This document shows positions 26,233 through 34,866 of a stretch of DNA of 64,000 nucleotides, in pieces; the stretch's first letter is position 1, and every line of letters begins with the position of its first letter. Source of the stretch: an uncultured Pirellula sp. (GTDB lineage Bacteria; Planctomycetota; Planctomycetia; Pirellulales; Pirellulaceae); assembly GCA_903892355.1 (NCBI GenBank), contig CAITIE010000106.1, positions 23,001 through 87,000 of the forward strand, written 5' to 3'. The translations under genes and the position numbers were made by a program. The notes under the pieces were generated by a model that did no database searches, was not told the origin of the DNA, and worked only from the letters and a program-made list of their open reading frames with translations.

Positions 26233-29200
26233 CTACGCGGCGCGTCGATTTTCGCGTCGAACGACTTCCCCTTGATCGTTCACTTCCTCAAATTTAACCG
26301 CAACCTGGCGCGACACACCGCTTTCCTGCATGGTGATTCCGTAAATCATGTTGGCGACGGTCATGGTTTTCTTACTGTGGGTGACAACGATAAATTTCGT
26401 GGTGTCGAGGAACTCGTTGAGAACCGTTACAAAACGTCCGATGTTGGCTTCGTCGAACGGAGCATCGACTTCGTCGAGGATACAGAAAGGGCTAGGCCGA
26501 TATTGGAAAAAGGCCATGATCAACGCAACTGCCGTGAGGGCCTTCTCGCCACCGCTGAGCAAGCTATTGCTGAAGGTAGTTTTTCCTGGTGGAGTGGCGA
26601 TGATTTCGATCCCGCTCTCAGGGTCGTCGGGATTTTCAAGAACAATGTCAGCCGATCCGCCACCGAACGATTTGCGGTAGAGCGTTTGAAAGTTGGTTCG
26701 GATCGTTTCGAGGGTGTTCAAGAATAGGTCTTGTGAATCCTCATCGATTTTTTGCATCGTCTTAATCAAGCTCGATTTGGCGTCGATCAAGTCTCGCTCA
26801 TGCCCGGCCAATTTGTCATACCGCGACTGGAGTTCATCCAATTCATCGAGAGCCTCCATGTTGACGCTACCTGCGGAAGCAATCTCCTGACGCAGTTGGA
26901 TGAGTTGGGCTTCGATGCTATTTCGATCCATCTCCTCGATGCGCAATACCACAACTGGCACATTCGCATCCTCAGAGGTTGGGTGATGAGGATCGACGCT
27001 GTCCAGGTCTCTGTCCGATGCTTGGACCGATTCGTCTCCATTGTCCCCATGATTGCCGTCATGCGATGCAATTTGTTCGGTGGTGGCCACTCTCAATGCA
27101 TCTTCGTGCTCCAAATCAACCTGGTATTCATCTCGGTACCTTTCGATAAGTTCGCTGCGTTCCCGTTCCAGTCGTTGATGTTCCTCGTCGTGAGCTGCGA
27201 GGCGATCGAGCAGCTTGTCGAGTTGGCGATGTATCTGCTCGCATTCCTTCCCTTTATCAGCCACCGAACGTTGCTGCAGTTCGATCGACTCTGCGATATC
27301 GGTACGTTCTTGTTGGATGGCCGCGAGCTTCAAATTGGTAGACGTGATCCGTTCTTGAAGCTCCGCAACGGCGGTTTCGGCCGAGCGAATCTTTTCCGCG
27401 AGTGTTGCCAAGAGCGCTTTGGCTTGCTCCACATGCGTGGTCCGTTCCGTCGCATCGTGAAGCAGTTGGTCCAAGGTAACACGCATGCCGTCGACACGTT
27501 GCTCAAGCCTGGCCAGGTCGACTCGCTGATTGGTGAGCTCATTCTGGCTCTCGCGGATTTCAGCATCCAATTGGCGAACATCGGACTCGAGGGTCAAGAT
27601 GGATTCGGCATGCTGTGCCTCGGAACTCTCGAGTTCGAGGATGCGTTTGCGGGCAGCTTCGAGAGATTGCTGGACAACGGCGAGGGTTGCTCGCTTCTCA
27701 TCCAGTCCCGATTGGATGGTCGACATTTCCTTTCGGTCGGCAACCATTCGATCTCTCATGGACTGAAGCCGTTGCTCGGCGGCAGCCAGCCGACGGCCAG
27801 CTTCGTAGACTTGCTTATCAGCGACTTGAACGGCATCCGCTGCTGATACCATTTCCTCTGCGATGGCAGATGCTTGCTGGCGCTCGACATCGAGTGTTTG
27901 CTGCAAATGTTCGATCTGTTCATTTGCGGCTTGCATTTCGCTGCGCCGCGAAACCAACCCCAGCCCCGTTTGCAACGATCCGATCGTGATGCTGCCATCG
28001 CTGTCTATTAATTGGCATTCTGCGGTGACGAATCGCAGGCCGGCTCCGCGAAAATGGCTCAAATCAAGAGCCGTGGAAAGTGTTTCAACAAACCATGTCG
28101 TCCCGAGCAATGCGCGGACAAGTGGTTCATGCTCAGAGTCGAATCGGACCAAACGGTCAGCTCGGCCGACAACACCTCGCAAACCGTCCAACTGGATTTT
28201 TTCACCCGTCCTGCGTGAGGGAAGGCGATCCAAACGGAGTAGCGTCACTCGCCCTTCAGCCTGCAATCGACCTTCGTTGATCCAGTCGACCAATTGCCCG
28301 TCCGAAAGGACGATCGCATCGGCATGAGTCCCTAGGGCAACGTCGACCAATGGGGCGAGGTGCAAATCCGTGGTGATCAAATCCGCGACGAGACCGCGGA
28401 TCGACTTGACACCCGAGGCCATGCTCGGATTGGATTCCGCGAGCGATTGCGCAGAGCGCATCAACTGCTGACCGCCGCGGCCTGCACTCGCGAACTGCTC
28501 CTCGAGTTGGGAGAGGACCAAAAGCCGCTCTCGCACTCCTTGGATCCTGGCTTGAATTTCGAGGAGTTTCTGTTGGATGCTTCGTTCCCGATCGGTGACC
28601 TCCGCGAGTTTTTCTTTCGCTTTTGTTTTGCTCGTCTCAGCCGCAGTCGCTTCCGTTTGCGATTGTTCGACCTCAGCAGCAGCGACGGAGATTTGAGCAT
28701 TGCGAACTGCGATATCCGCTTCGCGAGCACGGATATCTTGTTCGCCTTCGTGCAGCTCTTGAACGATTCGATCTTGTTGGGCTTCGTGGGACGCAGCGTC
28801 GTATCGCGTCTGCGACAAGGCATGGCGTACACCTGCTGCGAGGCCTTTTTGGAACTCGAGAGACTCTCGTAGGTCGATCAACGCCTTTTCTCGCTGTCGA
28901 AATTGAGATTCGAAGAGCAATATAGCGTCTTCGGTCTCTTGACGTTCGAGATCGAGCTGCTGTAGATCGGTTTGCCGCTGTTGGATCTCCTCCTCGCTCA
29001 TCGAAACACGTCGTTCGAGTGTTTCGATCCGATCGAGTAAGCCCTTCTGTTCCTCGGTCCACTCGGAATGCCGCTGGCGAGCTCCTGCCAGTTCGCTGGT
29101 CGCTTGGATGTGCTCGCTTTGCAGTTCTACGATCCGGTCTTGGATCGATTGCAACTGTTCCTTGGTTGCCGCGAGCTCTTCGGAAACCTTGCGATGTTCG

Positions 29201-30003
29201 CCTTCGCGGGTTTCGGATTGCAATTGCAGACCATCGCGTTGAGTCGCAGCTGCTGCGATTTGTTGCCCAATCCCTTCGATCCGCTTTTGGATGTCTCGAA
29301 CATCAAGCAGTCCGAGTTGGGTCCGTTTGACGATCAGTTGGCTACTGAGCTCACGATATCGTTGGGCTTTGGACGCTTGACTTTTCAAGGTCGACAGTCG
29401 CTTGCCCACTTCATCAACGATGTCTCGCAATCGGATCATATTCTGATCGACGCGTCCCAATCGCCGTTCCGCCTCGGCCTTCTTCGCCTTGAACCTCGAG
29501 ATTCCCGCTGCTTCTTCAAAGATCCCCCGTCGATCCTTGGCCGAAGACTGTAGCAGACGATCGACCTTGCCCTGCTCGATCAAGCTATATGCATCGACAC
29601 CGACTCCGGTCCCACGGAACAGTTCGCGGACATCCTTGAGTCGGCATGGGCGGCCATTGATCGCATACTCTCCTTCGCCGCTCCTGTAGACGCGGCGGCT
29701 GACCTGCACTTCGTCTTCATCGTAGGTGAGGATTCGGGTTCGATTGTCGAGGACCAAAATCACTTCAGCGCTGTTGGCAGGCTTGCGGCCACCTTCAGCG
29801 GACCCCTTGAAGATCACATCGGTCATTTCCGCCCCGCGGAGCGCCTTGGCACTTTGGGCACCGAGCACCCACTTGACCGCATCGACCACGTTTGATTTCC
29901 CGGATCCATTGGGGCCGACAACGACTGTGATGCCGTCAGGAAAGTCGAAACGAGTCCGATCCGCAAAGCTTTTGAAACCAACGAGCTCAAGCGCTTTCAG
30001 CAT
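26233..30003 (-). CDS. smc: chromosome segregation protein SMC
   Basis: This is a 1256-residue full-length bacterial SMC. The N-terminal head starts MLKALELVGFKSFADRTRFD and contains Walker A GPNGSGKSN (about 32-40). Long coiled coil follows, then a hinge near residues 515-670 (SIRGLVADLI, DVALGTHADAIVLS), then return coiled coil. The C-terminal head carries the ABC signature LLSGGEKALTAVALI and Walker B FCILDEVDAPFDEAN, with the D-loop and a switch His in VVTHSKKTM. The homodimer with ScpA/ScpB organises and segregates the chromosome in the cytoplasm. The C-terminal coil holds an Asp/His/Ser-rich insert (around SVQASDRDLDSVDPHHP). The FlgI/HEAT lipoprotein ends 118 bp upstream on the same strand. 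Confidence 0.98.
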   Translation of the reverse strand: MLKALELVGFKSFADRTRFDFPDGITVVVGPNGSGKSNVVDAVKWVLGAQSAKALRGAEMTDVIFKGSAEGGRKPANSAEVILVLDNRTRILTYDEDEVQVSRRVYRSGEGEYAINGRPCRLKDVRELFRGTGVGVDAYSLIEQGKVDRLLQSSAKDRRGIFEEAAGISRFKAKKAEAERRLGRVDQNMIRLRDIVDEVGKRLSTLKSQASKAQRYRELSSQLIVKRTQLGLLDVRDIQKRIEGIGQQIAAAATQRDGLQLQSETREGEHRKVSEELAATKEQLQSIQDRIVELQSEHIQATSELAGARQRHSEWTEEQKGLLDRIETLERRVSMSEEEIQQRQTDLQQLDLERQETEDAILLFESQFRQREKALIDLRESLEFQKGLAAGVRHALSQTRYDAASHEAQQDRIVQELHEGEQDIRAREADIAVRNAQISVAAAEVEQSQTEATAAETSKTKAKEKLAEVTDRERSIQQKLLEIQARIQGVRERLLVLSQLEEQFASAGRGGQQLMRSAQSLAESNPSMASGVKSIRGLVADLITTDLHLAPLVDVALGTHADAIVLSDGQLVDWINEGRLQAEGRVTLLRLDRLPSRRTGEKIQLDGLRGVVGRADRLVRFDSEHEPLVRALLGTTWFVETLSTALDLSHFRGAGLRFVTAECQLIDSDGSITIGSLQTGLGLVSRRSEMQAANEQIEHLQQTLDVERQQASAIAEEMVSAADAVQVADKQVYEAGRRLAAAEQRLQSMRDRMVADRKEMSTIQSGLDEKRATLAVVQQSLEAARKRILELESSEAQHAESILTLESDVRQLDAEIRESQNELTNQRVDLARLEQRVDGMRVTLDQLLHDATERTTHVEQAKALLATLAEKIRSAETAVAELQERITSTNLKLAAIQQERTDIAESIELQQRSVADKGKECEQIHRQLDKLLDRLAAHDEEHQRLERERSELIERYRDEYQVDLEHEDALRVATTEQIASHDGNHGDNGDESVQASDRDLDSVDPHHPTSEDANVPVVVLRIEEMDRNSIEAQLIQLRQEIASAGSVNMEALDELDELQSRYDKLAGHERDLIDAKSSLIKTMQKIDEDSQDLFLNTLETIRTNFQTLYRKSFGGGSADIVLENPDDPESGIEIIATPPGKTTFSNSLLSGGEKALTAVALIMAFFQYRPSPFCILDEVDAPFDEANIGRFVTVLNEFLDTTKFIVVTHSKKTMTVANMIYGITMQESGVSRQVAVKFEEVNDQGEVVRRENRRAA

Positions 30004-30121
30004 GGCTGGTCCACGGGGTCCGATTCGAGTGAAGACGGGAAGGGAGGAAAAAGGGGGCGATCAAAAACCTGTGGCAGTGACGGCATCGTCGCCCTCGTGG
30101 TGACTCTCCGTCCAAAGTGTT

Positions 30122-31981
30122 TTATAAATCGCTTTCATCGTCAGCCGACGACTCGGATGACTCTGTGGCCTCGGATGTTTTCCTAGCCGATTTTTCGGAT
30201 TTCTTCGAAGTCCAAGATGAAAGGGAGAACCAACTCGCATCCGTTTCCTCTTCCGTTTCGGTTTCGTTTTTTAGTTGAAGAGAATCCAAAGAATCTGCAT
30301 CGATATCGGTTGCTCCATCGCGATCGTAGACTCGTCCTGCTCGTGGCCTAGGATTGATCGCCACAGGTACTGAAATTTGGTCGGTCGCATGCAACTGATC
30401 CAACATGTGCACGACGTCAGCGTACTTGCCCTCGATAGTCGGGATCCCCTTGAGGATCGATGCCAAATCGCTCGATACGACTGCTTGCAAGATCTCCCCA
30501 GTCTGCAGTCGTTTTGCCATTCGGACCATCCCATTGGACATCGGGATTAAACGCATGGATGGGGATGGGGCGAAATCTTTCTTCAGATGGATCACTGGGT
30601 TGCTTCCGAACAGCACAATCTCCTTGGTTTGCTCGAGAGAGACGGTTACCAATGGGATTTGGCTGGGAATATGAACGAACGAACAGACTTCTCCGACGTT
30701 GGCACCTGCGATCAACGGATCGCGTGGATCTCGTTGCCGCATCGCCCAAAGGGCCCCATACCTAACTTCCGGGACCGCCTCTTGCAGCAATTCTTCCAGT
30801 GCGACTCGGGCTTCCGGGCATTCGTTAACCGCTAAACCTATCAAGCAGACTGGCCGGAATGCGGGTTCAAATCGCACCATGTTTTGCAGTACAGGAACGC
30901 ACTCTGGGCTATCCATGTAGGCTAGGCTATACGCGGAGTGAAAGCGTACCTCGACATCGTTGTTCGACAGTCCTTCGATGAGGACTGCAGTAGCCTCTTT
31001 AGATCCGATGGCCTCCAATTCGCAAGCTGCCCGCCTCGCGTACTCACGCTGCTTAAGCAATCCTCGGCAACCCTCCAATCGTTCGGCGACTTGCTCATCA
31101 TTCTCATGGAACCCCATCGAGAGGATCGTCGACATGTAGTGCAACGGATCCAGTTTGTACTTGGGAAGTGGTTCGATCATTATCTCGCGATCGTTTTTGC
31201 CAGCCGCAACAACTTTCTGCTTGCCGGCATTTTGGTAGAAGAAGCGGCGGTTGATCGCTTTCTCCATCGCTCGAATCACGAACACATGCTGATACTCATT
31301 TGCCAGATAGATCGCCATCTTCGGCGTGTCGAGCAGTTTGGCGCCGCCAATGATCACGGCTCGCAGTGGATCGACCTCCGTGCTTCCCTCGATTACCGAA
31401 GGTGGGATGACGATCAAATCACCCGATGCGAGTGCCTTTTCGTTGGTTGAGCGATTTTTTCCTTCGATGTTTGAATATTCGCGAAGCGAGGCGGGCATCA
31501 ATACACCCTCCCGTAAATCCGTCGCATTGCATTCGTCGGAACACTCGATGAGAACGTCTAAACGATCTCCCTTCTGATCGCAAGGATTCGCGAATAACCG
31601 AACCTTTACCGTCGCAGTCGATGGGGAATCGAGAACTTCCTGAGGATTCAAGACGTCGTGTCGGCGCAATTCCTCCAGCATGAACTCCCGCTGATTGCTC
31701 GGGCGCACAATGCCTCCTGTACCGGGGAGATTGCTGATCAATCCCAAACTGTCGTAGCGGCGCGTGTGCAAACCCGATGCCCTCGCAACCTCGCCGATCA
31801 AGCGAGGGCGGTCGGGATCCCTCATCTTTTCCTTGATGAGCTCGATATCGATCTCATACTGCTCCTTGCGATTCCGCTGCATCCACGACTGGCAACCAAG
31901 ACTGGAAAGTACGAGGAGCGTCGCGACCAGGGAACAGGTGACACGGAGCCTACGGGAACGTGACTGAGCATTTGATTTCAT
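30122..31981 (-). CDS. FlgI-like/HEAT-repeat lipoprotein
   Basis: This is a 619-residue exported protein. The signal sequence is followed by LSSLGCQSW with a probable lipidated Cys near residue 30. Residues about 60-270 resemble the flagellar P-ring protein FlgI: a GLHTRRYDSLGLISNLPGTG segment, then VKVRLFANPCDQKGDRLDVL. Residues about 290-420 contain HEAT-like repeats (EVRFHSAYSLAYMDSPECV, EVRYGALWAMRQRDP). The C-terminal 70 residues are acidic and Ser-rich. No other flagellar gene is in the window. The architecture suggests an envelope-anchored scaffold derived from the P-ring fold rather than a true P-ring. Confidence 0.75.
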   Translation of the reverse strand: MKSNAQSRSRRLRVTCSLVATLLVLSSLGCQSWMQRNRKEQYEIDIELIKEKMRDPDRPRLIGEVARASGLHTRRYDSLGLISNLPGTGGIVRPSNQREFMLEELRRHDVLNPQEVLDSPSTATVKVRLFANPCDQKGDRLDVLIECSDECNATDLREGVLMPASLREYSNIEGKNRSTNEKALASGDLIVIPPSVIEGSTEVDPLRAVIIGGAKLLDTPKMAIYLANEYQHVFVIRAMEKAINRRFFYQNAGKQKVVAAGKNDREIMIEPLPKYKLDPLHYMSTILSMGFHENDEQVAERLEGCRGLLKQREYARRAACELEAIGSKEATAVLIEGLSNNDVEVRFHSAYSLAYMDSPECVPVLQNMVRFEPAFRPVCLIGLAVNECPEARVALEELLQEAVPEVRYGALWAMRQRDPRDPLIAGANVGEVCSFVHIPSQIPLVTVSLEQTKEIVLFGSNPVIHLKKDFAPSPSMRLIPMSNGMVRMAKRLQTGEILQAVVSSDLASILKGIPTIEGKYADVVHMLDQLHATDQISVPVAINPRPRAGRVYDRDGATDIDADSLDSLQLKNETETEEETDASWFSLSSWTSKKSEKSARKTSEATESSESSADDESDL

Positions 31982-32374
31982 GGGTTATTGCCTGCAGACA
32001 CAGCTTGGAGTTCCCAAACACCACCCTATGGGTGCCTTATTTTGCGCTTATTGAGGGCGATTCTCGGCAGACCGCCCCTTGGGGTGGATACCTAGATTGC
32101 CTGCGTTGCGTCAATAGTGATCGTTGCGAATGCCCCCTTCTCCGTAGTTTCTCTGTGGCTTCAGGTTCTCTGTGGCTTCAGGTTCTCTGTGGCTTCTCCG
32201 TGGACGAAGGGTTCGTTCGCTGTGGGGAATTGGATAGACAGCAATTCCGTCCGAGGAGCTTGTTGGGTATCCTTACCCGCGGTTTATCATTCATCCGTTG
32301 GCGATGTATTGCTCTGTTCGTTGGATGTACCGCTCGTTGCATCTCTTGTTAAATTCGATCGGGCTCAAGGACTC
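31982..32374. repeat. divergent intergenic region with 17-bp repeats
   Basis: This gap of about 390 bp separates the FlgI/HEAT gene (minus) from rdgB (plus). TCTCTGTGGCTTCAGGT is repeated at 32150 and 32167, with a third partial copy from 32184. The rdgB frame stays open upstream to about 32117 by chance, but its family N-terminus and an AAGGA site point to ATG 32375. No RNA gene was recognised. Confidence 0.85.
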
Positions 32375-33025
32375 ATGTCGGAATCCCACAATCAAACTCC
32401 TGAAAAACGCTTGCTGCTCGGAACGAGCAACCGTAAGAAAATCGTCGAGCTCGAGGCCCATCTCAAACCTCGCGGGTTTACGCTGCGGACCCCTTCGGAT
32501 TTCCCCGACACCATCGATGTCGAGGAGACGGGGGCGACGTTTATGGACAATGCCCGATTGAAGGCCGTTGCACAGGCAACCGGCCGAGCGATGTGGGCGA
32601 TCGGTGAAGATAGCGGCTTGTGCGTGCCAGCCCTCGGGGGATTGCCAGGGGTGATTTCCGCCCGATTCAGTGGCACCGGTCCGTCCCTGCAAGGTGCCAC
32701 CGACCAAACCAACAACGCAAAGTTGCTGGAGGTGATGCAAGCATTCGGGCCCAATGAACGCGACGCATACTATGTCTCGACCATTGCGTTAGCAAACCCA
32801 CAAGGTGAAATCTTGATCGAGTCCTCGGGTGAATGTTGGGGGCGGATCCTATCGGCGCCGCGAGGTGAAGGTGGGTTTGGGTACGACCCGCTGTTCGAGG
32901 TCCGCGAGTATCACCGAACTTTTGCGGAACTGGGGTTGGAAGTGAAACGAGCGATCAGTCATCGCTCTCGGGCCCTCCGCCAATTCCTTCGACAACTCGA
33001 CGCCTTGGATGTTTTCCATCGATGA
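32375..33025 (+). CDS. rdgB: non-canonical purine NTP pyrophosphatase, RdgB/HAM1 family
   Basis: From ATG 32375 the protein has about 216 residues, slightly longer than usual because of 10 extra N-terminal residues. Diagnostic segments are LLLGTSNRKKIVELEAHL (substrate NTP and Lys), EETGATFMDNARLKA, the IGEDSGLCVPALGG acidic metal site, GVISARFSG, and GEGGFGYDPLF followed by ISHRSRALRQF. The enzyme hydrolyses dITP, ITP and XTP to monophosphates, keeping damaged purines out of DNA and RNA. The membrane redox protein starts 10 bp after the stop, so the two form an operon. Confidence 0.95.
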   Translation: MSESHNQTPEKRLLLGTSNRKKIVELEAHLKPRGFTLRTPSDFPDTIDVEETGATFMDNARLKAVAQATGRAMWAIGEDSGLCVPALGGLPGVISARFSGTGPSLQGATDQTNNAKLLEVMQAFGPNERDAYYVSTIALANPQGEILIESSGECWGRILSAPRGEGGFGYDPLFEVREYHRTFAELGLEVKRAISHRSRALRQFLRQLDALDVFHR

Positions 33026-33035
33026 GTAACCATTC

Positions 33036-34007
33036 ATGACACTTGAACCACGATGGCCCAAATACGCCTTGCGATTGGCGGCGATTCACAATTGGTTATG
33101 GGGCGCCTGGGTGATCCTTTGTCCCAACCAGCTTTTTGATTTCATGGGGATGGATCGACCGAACCACCTGTGGATCTGGCAAGGCGTAGGGATGCTGGTG
33201 GCGGTTTTCGGCATCGGATATTGGCTCGCGGCAAACGATTTTCGAAGGCATTGGCCCGTCGTCCTGATGGGCTTGGTCGGTAAACTTCTCGGTCCAGTTG
33301 GTTTCTTCCAATCCGCGATCACCGGTCAAGTTCCTTGGTCGCTGGGGCCGCTGCTTTTGATCCAAGATATCCCGTGGTGGTTTCCGTTGGGAGCGATGCT
33401 GTACCTGACATTCCGCGACCACTCCGATCCGAAAAGTCGATCGGTCGCAGGATCGCTTGCGGATTGGACGCTTGACCAAGCCAACGCGCTGGCGATAGCA
33501 ACCAACGGCAAATCGATTGCGGCGATGAGCGCCGAGCAAGACGTCTTGCTCGTGTTCTTACGTCACGCTGGTTGCACCTTTTGTCGTGAGACGCTCGACG
33601 AGCTAAGAAGTACACGTAGCGCTTGGACCGGTTTGGGGATGTTGCCGGTGGTGGTCCACATGGGGAGCGACGAGGAAGGCCGAGGCATGATGCAGCACTT
33701 CGATCTATCGGATCTCCCGACGATCAGCGACCCGGACTGCAGGCTCTTTCGAGCGTATCAATTACCGCGAGGAAACCTCTCGCAGCTCTTTGGCTGGAAT
33801 GTTTGGCTTCGCGGTTTTATCGTAGCCATCGTGAAGGGGTATGGCTTCGGAAAAATCCGAGGGGATGGATTCCAGTTATCGGGAGCCTTTTTGGTTCGCC
33901 ACGGAAAAATTATCAAGGCGAACCCATCCAAAGACGCCGCGGATAGCTGCCCGTGGAAACCGATCGTGAACGATTCGGTGTCGAGCCGTGCACCAAGATC
34001 CGTATAA
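33036..34007 (+). CDS. four-helix membrane domain fused to a SelL-like thiol redox domain
   Basis: The protein has 323 residues. Residues 10-125 form about four hydrophobic helices (LRLAAIHNWLWGAWVILCP, IWQGVGMLVAVFGIGYWLAA, VVLMGLVGKLLGPVGF, and a fourth near 115). Residues about 140-310 form a thioredoxin-fold domain with HAGCTFCRE (Cys180 and Cys183, CxxC), then VVHMGS and a FDLSDLPTISDPD loop, as in SelL/AhpC-TSA-like proteins. The redox domain follows the last helix and could face either side of the membrane. The reductant and substrate are unknown. It is cotranscribed with rdgB, suggesting a nucleotide- or oxidative-damage theme (inference). Confidence 0.82.
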   Translation: MTLEPRWPKYALRLAAIHNWLWGAWVILCPNQLFDFMGMDRPNHLWIWQGVGMLVAVFGIGYWLAANDFRRHWPVVLMGLVGKLLGPVGFFQSAITGQVPWSLGPLLLIQDIPWWFPLGAMLYLTFRDHSDPKSRSVAGSLADWTLDQANALAIATNGKSIAAMSAEQDVLLVFLRHAGCTFCRETLDELRSTRSAWTGLGMLPVVVHMGSDEEGRGMMQHFDLSDLPTISDPDCRLFRAYQLPRGNLSQLFGWNVWLRGFIVAIVKGYGFGKIRGDGFQLSGAFLVRHGKIIKANPSKDAADSCPWKPIVNDSVSSRAPRSV

Positions 34008-34016
34008 GCAAGCGGA

Positions 34017-34096
34017 CCCTCCGTCCGAGCCACGCGTGTAAGCAAGTGGCGGCTGGACGTTGGAACCTGATATCCCCCGGTGCTAGACATGATCAA
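34017..34096 (-). repeat. solitary inverted, diverged copy of the right-edge 155-bp repeat
   Basis: Reverse-complemented, this stretch contains GCCACTTGCTTACACGCGTG and TCCGAGCC edges, then CGTCCAGCC, and a diverged version of the GATCATAACTAGCGACGGGG segment. The same modules occur in the same order in the array at 63667-64000. It fills most of the gap between two convergent genes. Confidence 0.75.
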
Positions 34097-34149
34097 GACT
34101 AGCCTAGCGATTGTTGGGATCGATTTTTCAACGAACTTTCTAGTATGTT

Positions 34150-34863
34150 CTAGTATGTCTTCAGCATGATGTTCTTGAACTGCACCTTCATCGGTGGTCC
34201 AGCGTGGAGTTGCAAGGCGAGGACACCTTCCGCGGCCGATTTGCCTGGTTCGCTATCTTGCAATTCGGACATCAGAACATCGTTGATGTAGTGCTGAAGC
34301 ACGTTGCCACGAGCCACAATTTTGTACTTGTTCCAACCATCGAATTTGATTTGTCCCAGCAGTGCATCGGCGTCACCGGTGGAACCGATGCGGCTCTTCT
34401 TTCCATCCTTGTCGACCGCGATGATCTCGCCTCTCTCGGCCATGATCCCACGTCCGCGTTCTTCGTAGTTGATCCCCATGTATCGCTTGTTCGCGTCGAT
34501 GTCGGCTTGGTAACCACCCACGACAAACTTTTCCTTGTCGAAGACTTTGCTGCGGTACTGGATCCCGGAATTGCCACCCGCGATCTTGAACTCTAACGTC
34601 AATTCGAAATCCTTGACTGGTTTTTCGTAGACGATAAACGTATTTCCACCGATAGGTGCATCCGCTTTGTTCTCGCCGGTGATCGCCCCGTCTTCGATGC
34701 TCCAGTTGGCAGATAGGCCGGACCACCCGTTTAATGACTTGCCATCGAAGATCGAGACAGCGGCGGGTTCATTCGCCGCAGGCTTTTTGTCTTGAGCCAG
34801 AGAAACCGTGGCAGTGAACAAAGCGACTACGGCGAGAGAAAACAACATGTTGCGCGAACTCAT
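34150..34863 (-). CDS. exported DUF1080 (3-keto-disaccharide hydrolase-fold) protein
   Basis: The protein has 237 residues with a signal peptide (MLFSLAVVALFTATVSLA, cleavage before QDKKP). The rest is one concanavalin-like beta-sandwich: SIFDGKSLNGWSG, the core FELTLEFKIAGGNSGIQYRS, GYQADIDANKRYMGINYEE, WNKYKIVARGNVLQHYINDV and a C-terminal ALQLHAGPPMKVQFKNI. These match the DUF1080 family, which is highly expanded in planctomycetes. Some members hydrolyse 3-keto-glycosides; the substrate here is not known. The protein is secreted or periplasmic. It follows the CorC-like gene by 3 bp, so both share a transcript. Confidence 0.93.
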   Translation of the reverse strand: MSSRNMLFSLAVVALFTATVSLAQDKKPAANEPAAVSIFDGKSLNGWSGLSANWSIEDGAITGENKADAPIGGNTFIVYEKPVKDFELTLEFKIAGGNSGIQYRSKVFDKEKFVVGGYQADIDANKRYMGINYEERGRGIMAERGEIIAVDKDGKKSRIGSTGDADALLGQIKFDGWNKYKIVARGNVLQHYINDVLMSELQDSEPGKSAAEGVLALQLHAGPPMKVQFKNIMLKTY

Positions 34864-34866
34864 GAA

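Noticed and set aside
26752..27846. 364-residue plus-strand frame within smc
   Set aside because: Antisense shadow of the SMC coiled coil with no recognisable domain.
32117..32374. N-terminal extension of rdgB
   Set aside because: It encodes the 17-bp repeats and has no family similarity; ATG 32375 has an AAGGA site.
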